Source: Rhodococcoides kyotonense
GTDB lineage: Bacteria; Actinomycetota; Actinomycetes; Mycobacteriales; Mycobacteriaceae
Assembly: GCF_900188125.1 (NCBI RefSeq)
Contig: NZ_FZOW01000007.1
Location: 186,001 to 250,000, forward strand
Direction of reading: 5' to 3'
Length of the DNA: 64,000 bases
This document shows positions 1 to 8,183 of the stretch, piece after piece (position 1 is the first letter of the stretch; every line of letters starts with the position of its first letter). Both the position numbers and the translations under genes were made by a program. The notes under the pieces are model-generated. The model did not search any database. It was not told the origin of the DNA and saw only the letters and a program-made list of their open reading frames with translations.

Positions 1-2
1 CG

Positions 3-908
3 GCCCAGGAAGGACTGTCGCTCGTCGTACATCCGTATGGCGCGGATGCCGTCGTCCAGGGCGACCTACTGGAAGCCGTCACGCACGAAGACCACATCAT
101 GTTGACCAACGCAGGCTGGTCCGGAGAGGGAATCTCGGACACCGCCCTGAGCCTGAGCATCATCGGAGATCCGGACGAGGTCGTCGACGCAGTCGAGTTC
201 ATCCTCCGCGAGCTACGCGGTGTGCCGCATCCGTCGTTCCTCGTTGGCAGCATCAACGGCGGACCGCACAAACCCATGTTCGACGACGGCTGGGAGCCCA
301 TCAGCGCCCGTACTCAGCTCGCCGCGGAAGTCGACGTCATGCTCACGTCGATCATGGGTCACCCACCGGTGAAGGACGACGACGGCGACATTCCCTTCGT
401 ATTCGACGGGCGGGCGGCGTTTCTGAGGGTCTCGACCTCGGCGCCGGTGATCGAATTGTTCACCGTGTTCCACGTGCACCCGGACAACCATTCAGCGACA
501 GCGCTGGCCGCCGGATACTCGCATCGATGGCCGAATATCAAATTCGACGTCGGCGATCATCACGTCGTCGCGATTCAGCGCGTCGACTGTTCGCCGCTCA
601 TCGAGGAACACGTCGGACGCGCACTCGGCGCATTTACGAGGTTCTTCGAGGACGAGGCTGGGAAGATCGCCGACGAGCTCAGGCAGGAGCCGTCGGACAT
701 CGACTTGCCGCCCGAGTTGAAGACGATCATCCACCTCGATGCCGACTCACTTACTGCCGAGGACGTCGCGCTGATCTGCACCCACGATCGCGACACCATC
801 CTCGGCCTGCTGGACGTGTGCGTTGAAGTGGAATCGGCCGAGCACATACAAAAACTGTTGCGCTCGGCCCTGCGGTTGGTCGTACTCGAGCTACCGCGGC
901 AAGCCTGA
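3..908 (+). CDS. TY-Chap/YbjN-like peptide-binding chaperone-type protein, 5' end missing
   Basis: The reading frame is open from base 3, and the codons before the first ATG (99) still look like the family, so the true start lies upstream of the window. About 300 residues are visible. They contain the pattern (R-G-V-P-H-P-S-F-L near base 220, DDDGDIPF near 375, RVDCSPLIEEHVGRALG near 577) that is repeated almost residue for residue in the gene at 27131-28723, so the two are paralogues. The family resembles the actinobacterial TY-Chap domains (T3SS/YbjN-type peptide-binding chaperone fold); that is recognition from memory, not a search. After the shared region this copy has an unrelated C-terminal tail of roughly 90 residues, where the paralogue has an HD domain. 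No enzymatic motif is visible. Function unknown. Confidence 0.75.
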   Translation, partial: AQEGLSLVVHPYGADAVVQGDLLEAVTHEDHIMLTNAGWSGEGISDTALSLSIIGDPDEVVDAVEFILRELRGVPHPSFLVGSINGGPHKPMFDDGWEPISARTQLAAEVDVMLTSIMGHPPVKDDDGDIPFVFDGRAAFLRVSTSAPVIELFTVFHVHPDNHSATALAAGYSHRWPNIKFDVGDHHVVAIQRVDCSPLIEEHVGRALGAFTRFFEDEAGKIADELRQEPSDIDLPPELKTIIHLDADSLTAEDVALICTHDRDTILGLLDVCVEVESAEHIQKLLRSALRLVVLELPRQA

Positions 909-911
909 GGC

Positions 912-1379
912 TCAGCAGTTGTTCGGCTCGTCGGTCTTGACGACGGACAGGACAGCGTCGCCTTCCTCGATCGGCACTCCGACGCCAGGGACCTGGCCGA
1001 CGACGATCCAGTTCGAGTCGTTGATCTGCGCGCGCCCGGCGCCGGTGGCATCCTCGCTACGGGAGAAGAACACGCCGGCATCTTGAATAAGGTTCTGCGC
1101 TGCTTGGAGATTCATGCAGACCACGGGCGGCATCAACACTGGCGCGACATCGGGCAGAGGAGGCGCGACCGCGGGCGTCGGCTCGGGCGCGACCGCGGGC
1201 GAAGACGTCGTAGGGGGTGCAGTGGTCGTTGTGGGTGCGGTGGTGGTCGTGGTTTCGGTCGTTGTCGTAGCCGACTCGCTCACCGCCTGACCCGTCGTCG
1301 ACCCGTCGTCCGAGCCGCATGCGGCAAGTGCGGTCATGAGCAACAGACCCACTGCGGCCCGGCTGATTGTCTTCGTCAT
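912..1379 (-). CDS. PASTA-domain lipoprotein
   Basis: A 155-residue secreted lipoprotein. Residues 1-21 form a lipoprotein signal with lipobox LAAC, so Cys21 should be lipidated and anchor the protein to the outer face of the membrane. A low-complexity Thr/Pro/Ala linker (about residues 36-80) follows, then one PASTA-like domain (about 85-155) with the usual pattern: hydrophobic N-L-x-x-A-x-x-L-I-x-x-A-G, then W-V-V-G-Q-x-P-x-x-G. Cys88 and the C-terminal Cys155 could form a disulfide. PASTA domains bind peptidoglycan or muropeptides in Ser/Thr kinases and penicillin-binding proteins; free-standing lipoprotein versions are common in actinobacteria and of unknown role. It ends three bases from the convergent chaperone-like gene and is divergent from the cyclase gene, sharing a 206-bp control region with four TTACAAC boxes. 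Confidence 0.85.
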   Translation of the reverse strand: MTKTISRAAVGLLLMTALAACGSDDGSTTGQAVSESATTTTETTTTTAPTTTTAPPTTSSPAVAPEPTPAVAPPLPDVAPVLMPPVVCMNLQAAQNLIQDAGVFFSRSEDATGAGRAQINDSNWIVVGQVPGVGVPIEEGDAVLSVVKTDEPNNC

Positions 1380-1462
1380 TTCTCGATGCCTTCCTCGTGC
1401 GTGCGCGTGTGCGCCGAGGATTTAGATCGCCGGACCGGGCGGTCTGTTACAGCATGGCAGCC

Positions 1463-1525
1463 TTACAACGCCCCCACTCGTTTACAACAGATGCGCGCGT
1501 TGTAAACGAGCGAGCATGTTGTAAG
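1463..1525. promoter_or_regulatory. Symmetric array of four TTACAAC/GTTGTAA boxes between divergent genes
   Basis: Four identical heptamers: TTACAAC at 1463-1469 and 1482-1488, then the inverted GTTGTAA at 1499-1505 and 1518-1524. Spacing is 19, 17 and 19 bases, so the array is mirror-symmetric about 1493-1494. The inner pair lies in a perfect 12-bp inverted repeat (1477-1488 and 1499-1510). It sits between the lipoprotein (start 1379) and cyclase (start 1586) genes, as expected for a shared operator binding two dimers. The regulator is not identifiable from the sequence. Confidence 0.55.
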
Positions 1526-1585
1526 AACGTCGCCCGCCATCGAAATCACCCCTGCCTTGGAACACAGACCGCTCTGTGGACGAAG

Positions 1586-2404
1586 ATGTCGAGCGTGACC
1601 CTGTGGATTGTTGCTACCGGAGTGGAAGCGGCCGCGATCGTCGGCCTCGGTGTGTGGATCATCGTGTCTCGGCGGCAGTTGAAGAGCACACGCGACGCGC
1701 TCGAGCGGGCTCGCAGCGTCACACAGAACAAGCGTCGTCGACGGGGTCTTGCCCCGCTCGCGATCAAGACGGCGTTCCAGACCGCGGACTCGCTGATCAA
1801 CAAGGGGTTCGGCGCGACCGTCCGCAACTCGATCGAGGACCTCGCCGGATGGGCCAGAGTCGAGCGACCCGATCTGGCCAGGCTGACCGCGGACGGCGAT
1901 GTCGTCGTGATGTTCTCCGACATCGAAGGGTCGACAGCCCGCAACGAGGAACTCGGCGACCGTGGGTGGCTGAAGCTTTTGGAAAAACACAACCGGATGA
2001 TCCAGAAGCAGGTCGAGGACTACGGCGGTCACGTCGTGAAGAACCAGGGTGATGGCTTCATGATCGCGTTCTCCGACCCTGCTCAAGCCGTGCGGTGCGG
2101 AATTCAGGTGCAGGAAGCGTTGCGAGAGAAGCCGGACCGCTGGAACGACATCCGGGTGCGCATGGGAGTGCACACCGGCAGCTCGGTGAGGCGTGGAGAC
2201 GACCTCTTCGGCCTGAACGTCGCCATGGCCGCACGCGTCGCGAGCCAGGCCGAGGGAGGCGAGATCCTCATCAGCGAGCCGCTCAGTCTGAAACTCGGCC
2301 GCGACATTCCGCTCGGTGCGCCGCGGGAGGTGGAGCTCAAGGGCATGAGCGGGCGGCATCAGTTGTTTCCGGTCGACCTACCCGTCGTGAGTGAAAATGT
2401 ATAG
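1586..2404 (+). CDS. Membrane-anchored class III adenylate/guanylate cyclase
   Basis: A 272-residue protein that makes a cyclic nucleotide at the inner membrane face. Residues 5-27 are one transmembrane segment, 28-100 a basic linker, and 105-265 a class III cyclase catalytic domain. Visible catalytic residues: metal-binding Asp112 (FSDIEGST) and Asp156 (NQGDGF), Lys152 at the purine-selecting position, Asp206 at the second selecting position (suggesting ATP rather than GTP), and Arg217 for the transition state. The position that usually carries the transition-state Asn (seven residues after Asp206) is Ala213, while an Asn lies two residues earlier (Asn211), a variant I recall from some actinobacterial cyclases. 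I chose ATG 1586 because a GTGGA ribosome-binding-like stretch precedes it and it begins just before the membrane segment; the frame is open further upstream. No sensor domain other than the single membrane segment is present. Confidence 0.85.
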   Translation: MSSVTLWIVATGVEAAAIVGLGVWIIVSRRQLKSTRDALERARSVTQNKRRRRGLAPLAIKTAFQTADSLINKGFGATVRNSIEDLAGWARVERPDLARLTADGDVVVMFSDIEGSTARNEELGDRGWLKLLEKHNRMIQKQVEDYGGHVVKNQGDGFMIAFSDPAQAVRCGIQVQEALREKPDRWNDIRVRMGVHTGSSVRRGDDLFGLNVAMAARVASQAEGGEILISEPLSLKLGRDIPLGAPREVELKGMSGRHQLFPVDLPVVSENV

Positions 2405-2413
2405 CCCCTGATT

Positions 2414-2472
2414 GACCGCTTGAATGGTTCATTCATGTTGTCAGACAACATGAATGAACCATTCAAGCGGTC
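2414..2472. repeat. Perfect 59-bp palindrome, copy 1 of a dispersed palindromic family
   Basis: Two 29-bp arms (2414-2442 and 2444-2472) are exact reverse complements around a single base at 2443. The outer part (GCTTGAATGG) and inner part (CATTCATGTTG) recur at 20644-20694. It lies between the convergent cyclase (ends 2404) and NmrA-like gene (ends 2502), the place for a bidirectional terminator, although no T-run follows either arm. Confidence 0.8.
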
Positions 2473-2476
2473 ACCC

Positions 2477-2522
2477 CATGTGCACGAAAATACATAACCG
2501 GCTATGCATTTTCGTGCACATG
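2477..2522. terminator. Second long hairpin in the same convergent gap, overlapping the NmrA-like stop
   Basis: Arms of 15 bp (2477-2491 and 2508-2522, CATGTGCACGAAAAT and its complement) flank a 16-base loop that can form a further 4-bp stem (CATA/TATG). Its right arm encodes the last residues of the minus-strand NmrA-like protein, whose stop is at 2502-2504. Read on the minus strand it could terminate that operon. Its sequence differs from the adjacent 59-bp palindrome, so the gap holds two unrelated hairpins. Confidence 0.5.
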
Positions 2523-3302
2523 TGGCGAAGCCCCCTCACAAGCGGCGAAGCCGCCCCTCCCGGCGAGGAAGTCGTGGTGATCGTAGAAGTCGAACATCGC
2601 CCTCAGTCGAGCTGCCGCACCTGCGGGCATCGTGGACCCGACGGTCTCCTGCCACTCGTCGAGCGAGATCCGTTCGACCTCGACCGAGTACCTCGCAGCA
2701 AGCTCCCGGACCGACAGGGCTTCCGGCCCGCCGAGCTCGTAGGTCGCGCCGTAATGACGCGTCCCCTCGACCAACACTGCAGCAGCCACGGCGGCAACGT
2801 CCCGCAGACTCACGAACGAGAAGCGCGTATCCGGGCTGTACGGCAACGAGATTCGCGTCGACTCCCCCGCGAACACTGACGCGAAGTTGTCCAAGTACGC
2901 ACAGGGTTGCAGCACAGTCCAGTTCAGCGGCGAACGGTGCAATTCGTCCTCGCACACCGCCTTGTCCATGTGATGCGGCATCGACGGGCTGAACGGCCAC
3001 GCCACCGAGTGGTACACCACATGCGAGACACCGGCGGACGCCGCTGCAGTCAAGACATTCCGCAGTAACCGTGGCTCATCGGGATGGACATTGGGAGCGA
3101 TGAAATAGACGGCGCGGGAACCGAGCAGCGCCTTGCGTAACCCGGCGCCCGTTTCCAACTCCACCGCGTAGTCACCGTCGACCCGCGCGGTGTGCACGAG
3201 CCGACGAGCACCAGGCGGCAATGCGTCGACGATCGCACTGCCGGTCTTGCCCGCGGCACCGATGACTGCGATATCGGTGCCGCGGACATTCTCGAAACTC
3301 AT
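2502..3302 (-). CDS. NmrA-like NAD(P)-binding protein (atypical SDR)
   Basis: A 266-residue Rossmann protein of the NmrA/atypical short-chain dehydrogenase group. The dinucleotide-binding motif GAAGKTG is at residues 15-21. The classical SDR YxxxK is absent, as usual in NmrA-like proteins, which are either redox sensors or reductases of quinones and azo compounds. The region around residues 105-150 (HHMDKAVCEDELHRS, then LQPCAYLDNF) matches the family core. The ATG overlaps the end of hyuB by 4 bp (ATGA), so it is the third gene of the hyuA-hyuB operon and probably co-regulated with it. The last residues are encoded inside a hairpin, so the C-terminal tail may be recent. Substrate unknown. 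Confidence 0.75.
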   Translation of the reverse strand: MSFENVRGTDIAVIGAAGKTGSAIVDALPPGARRLVHTARVDGDYAVELETGAGLRKALLGSRAVYFIAPNVHPDEPRLLRNVLTAAASAGVSHVVYHSVAWPFSPSMPHHMDKAVCEDELHRSPLNWTVLQPCAYLDNFASVFAGESTRISLPYSPDTRFSFVSLRDVAAVAAAVLVEGTRHYGATYELGGPEALSVRELAARYSVEVERISLDEWQETVGSTMPAGAAARLRAMFDFYDHHDFLAGRGGFAACEGASPHVHENA

Positions 3303-5239
3303 AGGTAGTCGTACACAGCCGACGTGTCGCCGCCGGACAGTCGCTCGTACCCGGGCCCGCGGTCGAAGAACGGCTCGTCCGCACCCCTACCCGCCCGCAA
3401 CTGGTCACGAAGCGCAACCGTCGCGTCGACGTCGATATCCGGCTCGTCTCCAGCGATCACGACGACACCGTAGTCCTCGCGGGCACCGTCGACGGATACC
3501 TTGCGCCACCGGACATCGCGCAACACCTCGTCGACGGGGCGGTCCAGTGGATCTCCCCAGCCGCCGCCACCCGTGGTGCGGATGCGGACGATCTCTCCTG
3601 CCTTGATCGGCTCGGCGTCGGTGAGGGCGTCGAACTCGCGCTCGTTCGGGCTGCCTGGATTGAGGGTCACCGAGAACGGTCGACCGGCCTTACCGCCCTT
3701 CACACCCCAGCACGCCAGGATCGAACGATCCGCGATGGACATGAAATGCCCGTCCTTGAGCATCCGAATGTGCTTCTCGTAACCCAGGCCGCCGCGGTAG
3801 CGTCCGGCGCCGCCCGAATCGATTGCCAATCCGAGCTTTTCGACAATGAACGGGAACCGGCTCTCACTGAATTCCGTCGGGAGGTTACGCGAATCGGGTA
3901 CGACGTGAATCGTGTCCTCACCGTCCGCGTAGTACCGACCGCCGGACCCGCCGCCGAGCACCTCACGCATGAGGTACGAATGGCCGTCGAAATCCTCGCC
4001 GTACACGCCGGTGTACCGGATGGTCTCCTGGTCAGCGGGCATGTTGCCGTCGACGGCCTTGGCGACGACACCCGACAGCACTCCCAGCAGTCGGAGAATC
4101 ACGAACGTACGAGCATTCGTCGGCGCCGGGAAGATCGGCGTGATCAGCGTGCCCTTCTCGGGGAACTTCATCTCGATCAGGGGCACGACACCTTCGTTCA
4201 CGTCGAGCTCGGCCATCCGCTCCGGCGTATCGGCGAGGTTGCGCAGAATCGGCGCGAGCCACTTGATGAGGAAGTTGCCGTCCGCGTAGTCACCACAGTG
4301 GTTGATCGGTCCCTTCGCCTGCGGACCGGTTCCGGTGAAGTCGAGGATCAGTCGCTCGCCACCCTCGTCCTCGGGAGACGTCTTGGTCAGCGTGATGCGC
4401 TGCGTGTGCAGCATGGGCTCGTCGACGCCGTCGTGCTCGGCATAGTCCTCCCACGTGTACTCCCCGACCGGGATCTTGCTCAGGATTTCGCGACGGTACG
4501 TCTCCGTCGTCGCGTCCATCATCGCGTCGAAGCAGGATTCGACCGTGTCGACGCCGTACCGCTCGAACAACTCCGTGAGCCGACGCGCCCCCATCAGGCA
4601 CGCCGAGCATTCGGCGTCCAGATCGGCGGCCAGCGCGTCGGGCATGCGGGAATTGCGCGTCATGATGCGCAACGCAGCCTCGTTCGGAACGCCCTGGTCC
4701 CACAGTTTGATCGGCGGGACCATCAGGCCTTCCTCGTAGACCGTCGTCGCACCGGACGGCATCGAGCCGGGGCAGCATCCGCCGACGTCGTCGTGGTGGC
4801 CGAATGCCTGAACGAACGCAACGACTTTCGGCTCCGCATCAGGGGTGACGCGAGCGAACACCGGCACGGTGACGCAGAGGTCGGGCAGGTGGCCGATGCC
4901 GCCTTCGGAGAGGTAGACGTCGTTGTGGAAATACACGTCGCCGGGCTTCATCGTCTCCAGCGGGAAGTCTCTGGCGATCGGGTGCACGAGCGCCGAATAC
5001 GAGCGTCCGGTCAGCTTCCGCAGGTTGCGATCGTGGATGCCGGCGCGGAAGTCGTGCGCATCGCGGATCATCGGCGAGCGCGAGGTCCGCGAGATCGACG
5101 TCTCGACCTCCATCTCGACGCTGGCAAGGTAGCCCGCGACGATCTCGACGAGAATCGGATCCGGGCTCGCGCCGTCTGTCTCGGTCAGTCGGTACGGCTT
5201 GGCTGCAGTCGTAGCGGCAGCCTCCAGAACACTGGTCAT
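3299..5239 (-). CDS. hyuB: Hydantoinase/oxoprolinase subunit B (HyuB)
   Basis: About 646 residues, the B subunit of the ATP-dependent hydantoinase / 5-oxoprolinase / acetone carboxylase superfamily, which works with HyuA to open a cyclic imide or lactam or to carboxylate a ketone. Family features: D-P-I-x-x-E-I near residues 28-35, the PGDVYFHNDVYLSEGGIGHLPD block (about 100-122) and a Gly-rich C-terminal block with GGGSGGRYYADGE and RIRTTGGGGWGDP. Two overlapping starts are possible: GTG 5242 or ATG 5239; the ATG shares one base with the hyuA stop (TGATG), so translation is coupled and I use the ATG. Which heterocycle it acts on cannot be read from sequence; the neighbouring molybdenum hydroxylase and NCS2 permease suggest an N-heterocycle such as a hydantoin or purine/pyrimidine breakdown product. 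Confidence 0.88.
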   Translation of the reverse strand: MTSVLEAAATTAAKPYRLTETDGASPDPILVEIVAGYLASVEMEVETSISRTSRSPMIRDAHDFRAGIHDRNLRKLTGRSYSALVHPIARDFPLETMKPGDVYFHNDVYLSEGGIGHLPDLCVTVPVFARVTPDAEPKVVAFVQAFGHHDDVGGCCPGSMPSGATTVYEEGLMVPPIKLWDQGVPNEAALRIMTRNSRMPDALAADLDAECSACLMGARRLTELFERYGVDTVESCFDAMMDATTETYRREILSKIPVGEYTWEDYAEHDGVDEPMLHTQRITLTKTSPEDEGGERLILDFTGTGPQAKGPINHCGDYADGNFLIKWLAPILRNLADTPERMAELDVNEGVVPLIEMKFPEKGTLITPIFPAPTNARTFVILRLLGVLSGVVAKAVDGNMPADQETIRYTGVYGEDFDGHSYLMREVLGGGSGGRYYADGEDTIHVVPDSRNLPTEFSESRFPFIVEKLGLAIDSGGAGRYRGGLGYEKHIRMLKDGHFMSIADRSILACWGVKGGKAGRPFSVTLNPGSPNEREFDALTDAEPIKAGEIVRIRTTGGGGWGDPLDRPVDEVLRDVRWRKVSVDGAREDYGVVVIAGDEPDIDVDATVALRDQLRAGRGADEPFFDRGPGYERLSGGDTSAVYDYL

Positions 5240-7338
5240 CACTTCACTCCGTTCGAGTCGGACGTCTTGGAGATACGGATGTTTCCGTGGGTGTCGATAC
5301 GCGCCGAGAAGCCCGGGTGCACAGGCACAGTGGAGCTGAACTCCTCGATGACGGCCGGTCCCTCGATGGTGTCACCGGCGCCGAGTCGCGCACGGTCGTA
5401 GACGGTGGTGTCGACCCAGGAGTCGAAATATGCCTGACGCGAACCTGTTCGAGCCGTGGCAGCACCGGAACCCGCGGCAACAGTGCGCGCAGCCGGACGC
5501 TGAATGGGCCCGATTCCGCTGACGCGCAGGTTGACCCACTCGACGTGCTGTGCGGGGTCACCGCGGAAGTCGTAGCCGTAGAGCTCGCGGTGTGCGTCGT
5601 GGAACGCTTCGGCAGCAGCATCCATCAGCTCTGCGGAAATCGGTCCTTCGCCGACGGGCACCCGCACCTCGAAGGCCTGGCCCATGTATCGAAGGTCGGC
5701 GGTCCGGGCGTACTTGCGCTGAGTTTCGTCGAATCCTTCTTCGGCCAACGCAACTTCGGCCAACCCTGCGAGCGAATCGAACAGCTCCTGCAGTTCCGAC
5801 GCCTGCAACCGATCGTGCCTGCCGACGTGCGTCTGCACGTAGTCGTTGCGCACGTCGACGGTGAGCAGCCCGAACGCCGAGACGTTGCCCGGATCCAACG
5901 GAACAAGAACGTCTTTCAGACCGAGGATGTCGATCAGCTTGCACGCCAACAGCGAACCGGAACCGCCGAACGTCACCAGCGTGAAGTCGCGGACGTCGAG
6001 ACCACGCTTGACGGTGATCTGACGCAGTGCGTTCGCCTGGTTCCACGCGGACACTTCCAGGATCCCGACGGCGCACTCCTCGAACCCGAGGTTCAGCTCG
6101 GATGCCAGCTGCTCCAGCCCTTTTCGTGCCAGCTCGGTATCGAGTGGGATCTCACCACCCAGAAGGTGCGGTGGGATACGGCCGAGCAGCACATGGGCGT
6201 CGGTGATGGTCGGCTCGCTACCGCCCTTGCCGTAGCACAACGGTCCGGGATCGGCGCCTGCCGACTGCGGTCCGACACGCAGCGTCCGCTCGGGCGTCAT
6301 CCACGCGATCGAGCCGCCGCCAGCTCCGACGGTCACGACGTCGATCATCGGGATCTTCGACGGATAATTCCCGACGCGTCCCTCTGTGGTCAGCGCAGGC
6401 TCTCCGCGTACGACGACCGTTACATCGGTCGAGGTGCCACCGCCGTCGCACGTCAGAACCTGGTCGACGCCTGCCGCGTCGGCGATCAGTGCAGCACCGA
6501 GTGCGCCGGCAGCAGGTCCGGACAGCACCGTCGTGATGGGCTGGTGAACGACCTCTTTCGCCGACAGCACCCCACCGTTGGACTTCATGACATAGAACGG
6601 GATGTCGCGCGACTCGCCGTCCGCGGTGGAGAACTCACGCAAGCGGTTCGCGATGTTGTTGACGTAGTTGCGAATGTTGGGCTTCACGGCGGCGTCGACG
6701 AGAGTCGTGATCGACCGCTCGTACTCGCGGTACTCGCGCAGCACCTGGCTCGAGATACTGACGGTGGCGTCGGGGAAGACCTCGTCGAGGATCTCGCGCA
6801 CTCGCTCCTCGTGCGACGGGTCGGCGTACGAGTGCATCAGGCACACACCGATGGTCTTGATGCCCTGATCCTTGAAGAATTGGGCAGCGGTCCGCACGCT
6901 GTCCTCGTCGAGCGGCCGGATCTCGCTGCCGTCGAATGCCAGACGGCCACCGACGGTCTTGACGCGGTCCGCCGGCACGATGCGGTCGGGTTTGACCCAG
7001 AAGTACGAGTTGCCGTAGCCGTCGGGCACGGACTGACGGGCGATCTCGAGTACGTGCTCGTAGCCCTCGGTCGTGATGAAGCCAAGGTTCTCGACCTTGC
7101 CCTCGAGGAGCTTGTTGGTTGCGACCGTCGTGCCATGGCTGACGGCCCCGATGGAATCGCCGTGCTCACCGAGCTTGTCGAGCACCTTCTCGATGCCGGT
7201 GAGGAAACCTTCTGCGGGGTCGGACGGCGTCGACGGGGTCTTGGTGGTGACGATGGCACCGGTCTCGTCGTCGACCGCCACGATGTCGGTGAACGTGCCC
7301 CCGGTGTCGATGCCGATCCGAATCTTCCTGGATTCCAC
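5239..7338 (-). CDS. hyuA: Hydantoinase/oxoprolinase subunit A (HyuA)
   Basis: About 699 residues, the ATPase-fold subunit that partners HyuB. The N-terminal phosphate-binding motif IGIDTGGTFTDI (residues 8-19) and the later LTCDGGGTSTDV and FTLVTFGGSGSLLA blocks are the acetate/sugar-kinase-like ATP-binding elements of the hydantoinase A family. The frame is open to 7353 (TTG), but GTG 7338 has a strong GGAGG six bases upstream, so I start there. It is first in the hyuA-hyuB-NmrA operon. A clear terminator at 7491-7522 separates it from the upstream molybdenum-hydroxylase operon, so it should have its own promoter in 7339-7490. Subfamily members do hydantoin, N-methylhydantoin, 5-oxoproline or ketone chemistry; the choice among these is open. 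Confidence 0.88.
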   Translation of the reverse strand: MESRKIRIGIDTGGTFTDIVAVDDETGAIVTTKTPSTPSDPAEGFLTGIEKVLDKLGEHGDSIGAVSHGTTVATNKLLEGKVENLGFITTEGYEHVLEIARQSVPDGYGNSYFWVKPDRIVPADRVKTVGGRLAFDGSEIRPLDEDSVRTAAQFFKDQGIKTIGVCLMHSYADPSHEERVREILDEVFPDATVSISSQVLREYREYERSITTLVDAAVKPNIRNYVNNIANRLREFSTADGESRDIPFYVMKSNGGVLSAKEVVHQPITTVLSGPAAGALGAALIADAAGVDQVLTCDGGGTSTDVTVVVRGEPALTTEGRVGNYPSKIPMIDVVTVGAGGGSIAWMTPERTLRVGPQSAGADPGPLCYGKGGSEPTITDAHVLLGRIPPHLLGGEIPLDTELARKGLEQLASELNLGFEECAVGILEVSAWNQANALRQITVKRGLDVRDFTLVTFGGSGSLLACKLIDILGLKDVLVPLDPGNVSAFGLLTVDVRNDYVQTHVGRHDRLQASELQELFDSLAGLAEVALAEEGFDETQRKYARTADLRYMGQAFEVRVPVGEGPISAELMDAAAEAFHDAHRELYGYDFRGDPAQHVEWVNLRVSGIGPIQRPAARTVAAGSGAATARTGSRQAYFDSWVDTTVYDRARLGAGDTIEGPAVIEEFSSTVPVHPGFSARIDTHGNIRISKTSDSNGVK

Positions 7339-7490
7339 TGCTTCCTCCGTCAAGTCGTTCCCGATGGCCTGAACTGATCCGATCGGCTCGTTGGGTGTGA
7401 AGCCATTCCACAGCCTGCGCGAAGTGGAATCTTTGTCACAATTCGCCGAACCCGACGGACACTCTTCGGCGGACGCTCACGAGCGCCACG

Positions 7491-7522
7491 AAAAACGCCC
7501 CGAACCAGGGCGGTTCGGGGCG
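7491..7522 (-). terminator. Intrinsic terminator after coxG
   Basis: On the minus strand a perfect 10-bp GC-rich stem (CGCCCCGAAC at 7496-7505 with its complement at 7513-7522) around a 7-base loop is followed by TTTTT (7495-7491). It lies about 20 bp after the stop of the CoxG-family gene and ends the molybdenum-hydroxylase operon. Confidence 0.85.
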
Positions 7523-7541
7523 AAATTCCTTGACTGAAGTG

Positions 7542-8183
7542 CTATCTGGTGCGACCTAACAGTCCACCGATGACGACACCGGTCAGCGCGATGACCGCAC
7601 CGGCCGCGGCACTGACGAGGACGGTGCGCGTGTCGGTTCCAGCAGAGGGGGCAACTACTCGACCGAGAGAAGGGTCCTTCTCCTGTTGTCCTACAGCAAC
7701 TTCCGTGGCATTTTCAGGCATCGACGACGGCACCTTCGACGGAATCCCGTTCGCGATGACGCCGTCGATGCTCTTGAAGAACACCCCGGCCATCTTCTTC
7801 GCGACGCCGGTGATCATGCGCTGCCCGACGCCTCCCACCATCCCTCCGACAACTGCATCGGCGTCGTAGGACAGCAGCGTTCCACCTTCGTTCTCGGTCA
7901 AAGTCACCGTCACATCGGCCTTGACCGTGCCCGGCGCCCCCGCTCCCGACGCGGTCATGACGAACGAGTGGGGTCGATCCTGTTGCGAGAGCACCACTTC
8001 ACCGTCGTACACGCCCTTGATCGACGCGACTCCCGCCATGATGGAGAGCTTGTAGTGGTTGTCGGTGAGCTGTTCGAGCGACTGCACTCCGGGAATCGTC
8101 GCGGCGAGCACGCGCCCGTCCTGAAGATTGTCGTACACCTCTTCGCGGGGTGCCGTGAGCTGTGCGGTTCCGGCGATTCTCAT
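7542..8183 (-). CDS. coxG: CoxG-family SRPBCC protein with C-terminal membrane anchor
   Basis: A 213-residue protein. Residues 1-145 match the CoxG (carbon monoxide dehydrogenase subunit G) branch of the SRPBCC/START-like fold: opening M-R-I-x-G-x-A-x-L-x-A-P-R-E-x-V-Y, then IPGVQSLE, and a Gly-rich GGMVGGVGQRMI segment. After a polar linker the C-terminus (about 185-208) is a single hydrophobic helix followed by GRTR, so the protein is tail-anchored. In Oligotropha CoxG helps recruit CO dehydrogenase to the membrane, and the same role is likely here for the Mo-hydroxylase. The ATG overlaps the large-subunit stop by 4 bp, making it the last gene of that operon before the terminator. Confidence 0.85.
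   Translation of the reverse strand: MRIAGTAQLTAPREEVYDNLQDGRVLAATIPGVQSLEQLTDNHYKLSIMAGVASIKGVYDGEVVLSQQDRPHSFVMTASGAGAPGTVKADVTVTLTENEGGTLLSYDADAVVGGMVGGVGQRMITGVAKKMAGVFFKSIDGVIANGIPSKVPSSMPENATEVAVGQQEKDPSLGRVVAPSAGTDTRTVLVSAAAGAVIALTGVVIGGLLGRTR

Noticed and set aside
1477-1510. Terminator hairpin before the cyclase gene
   Set aside because: No gene ends there; both flanking genes start outward, so the 12-bp inverted repeat is better read as part of the operator array.
5287-7377. A 696-codon open frame on the plus strand opposite hyuA
   Set aside because: High G+C and codon bias keep the antisense frame open. The minus frame encodes a complete HyuA with all motifs, and the plus translation has no recognisable domain.
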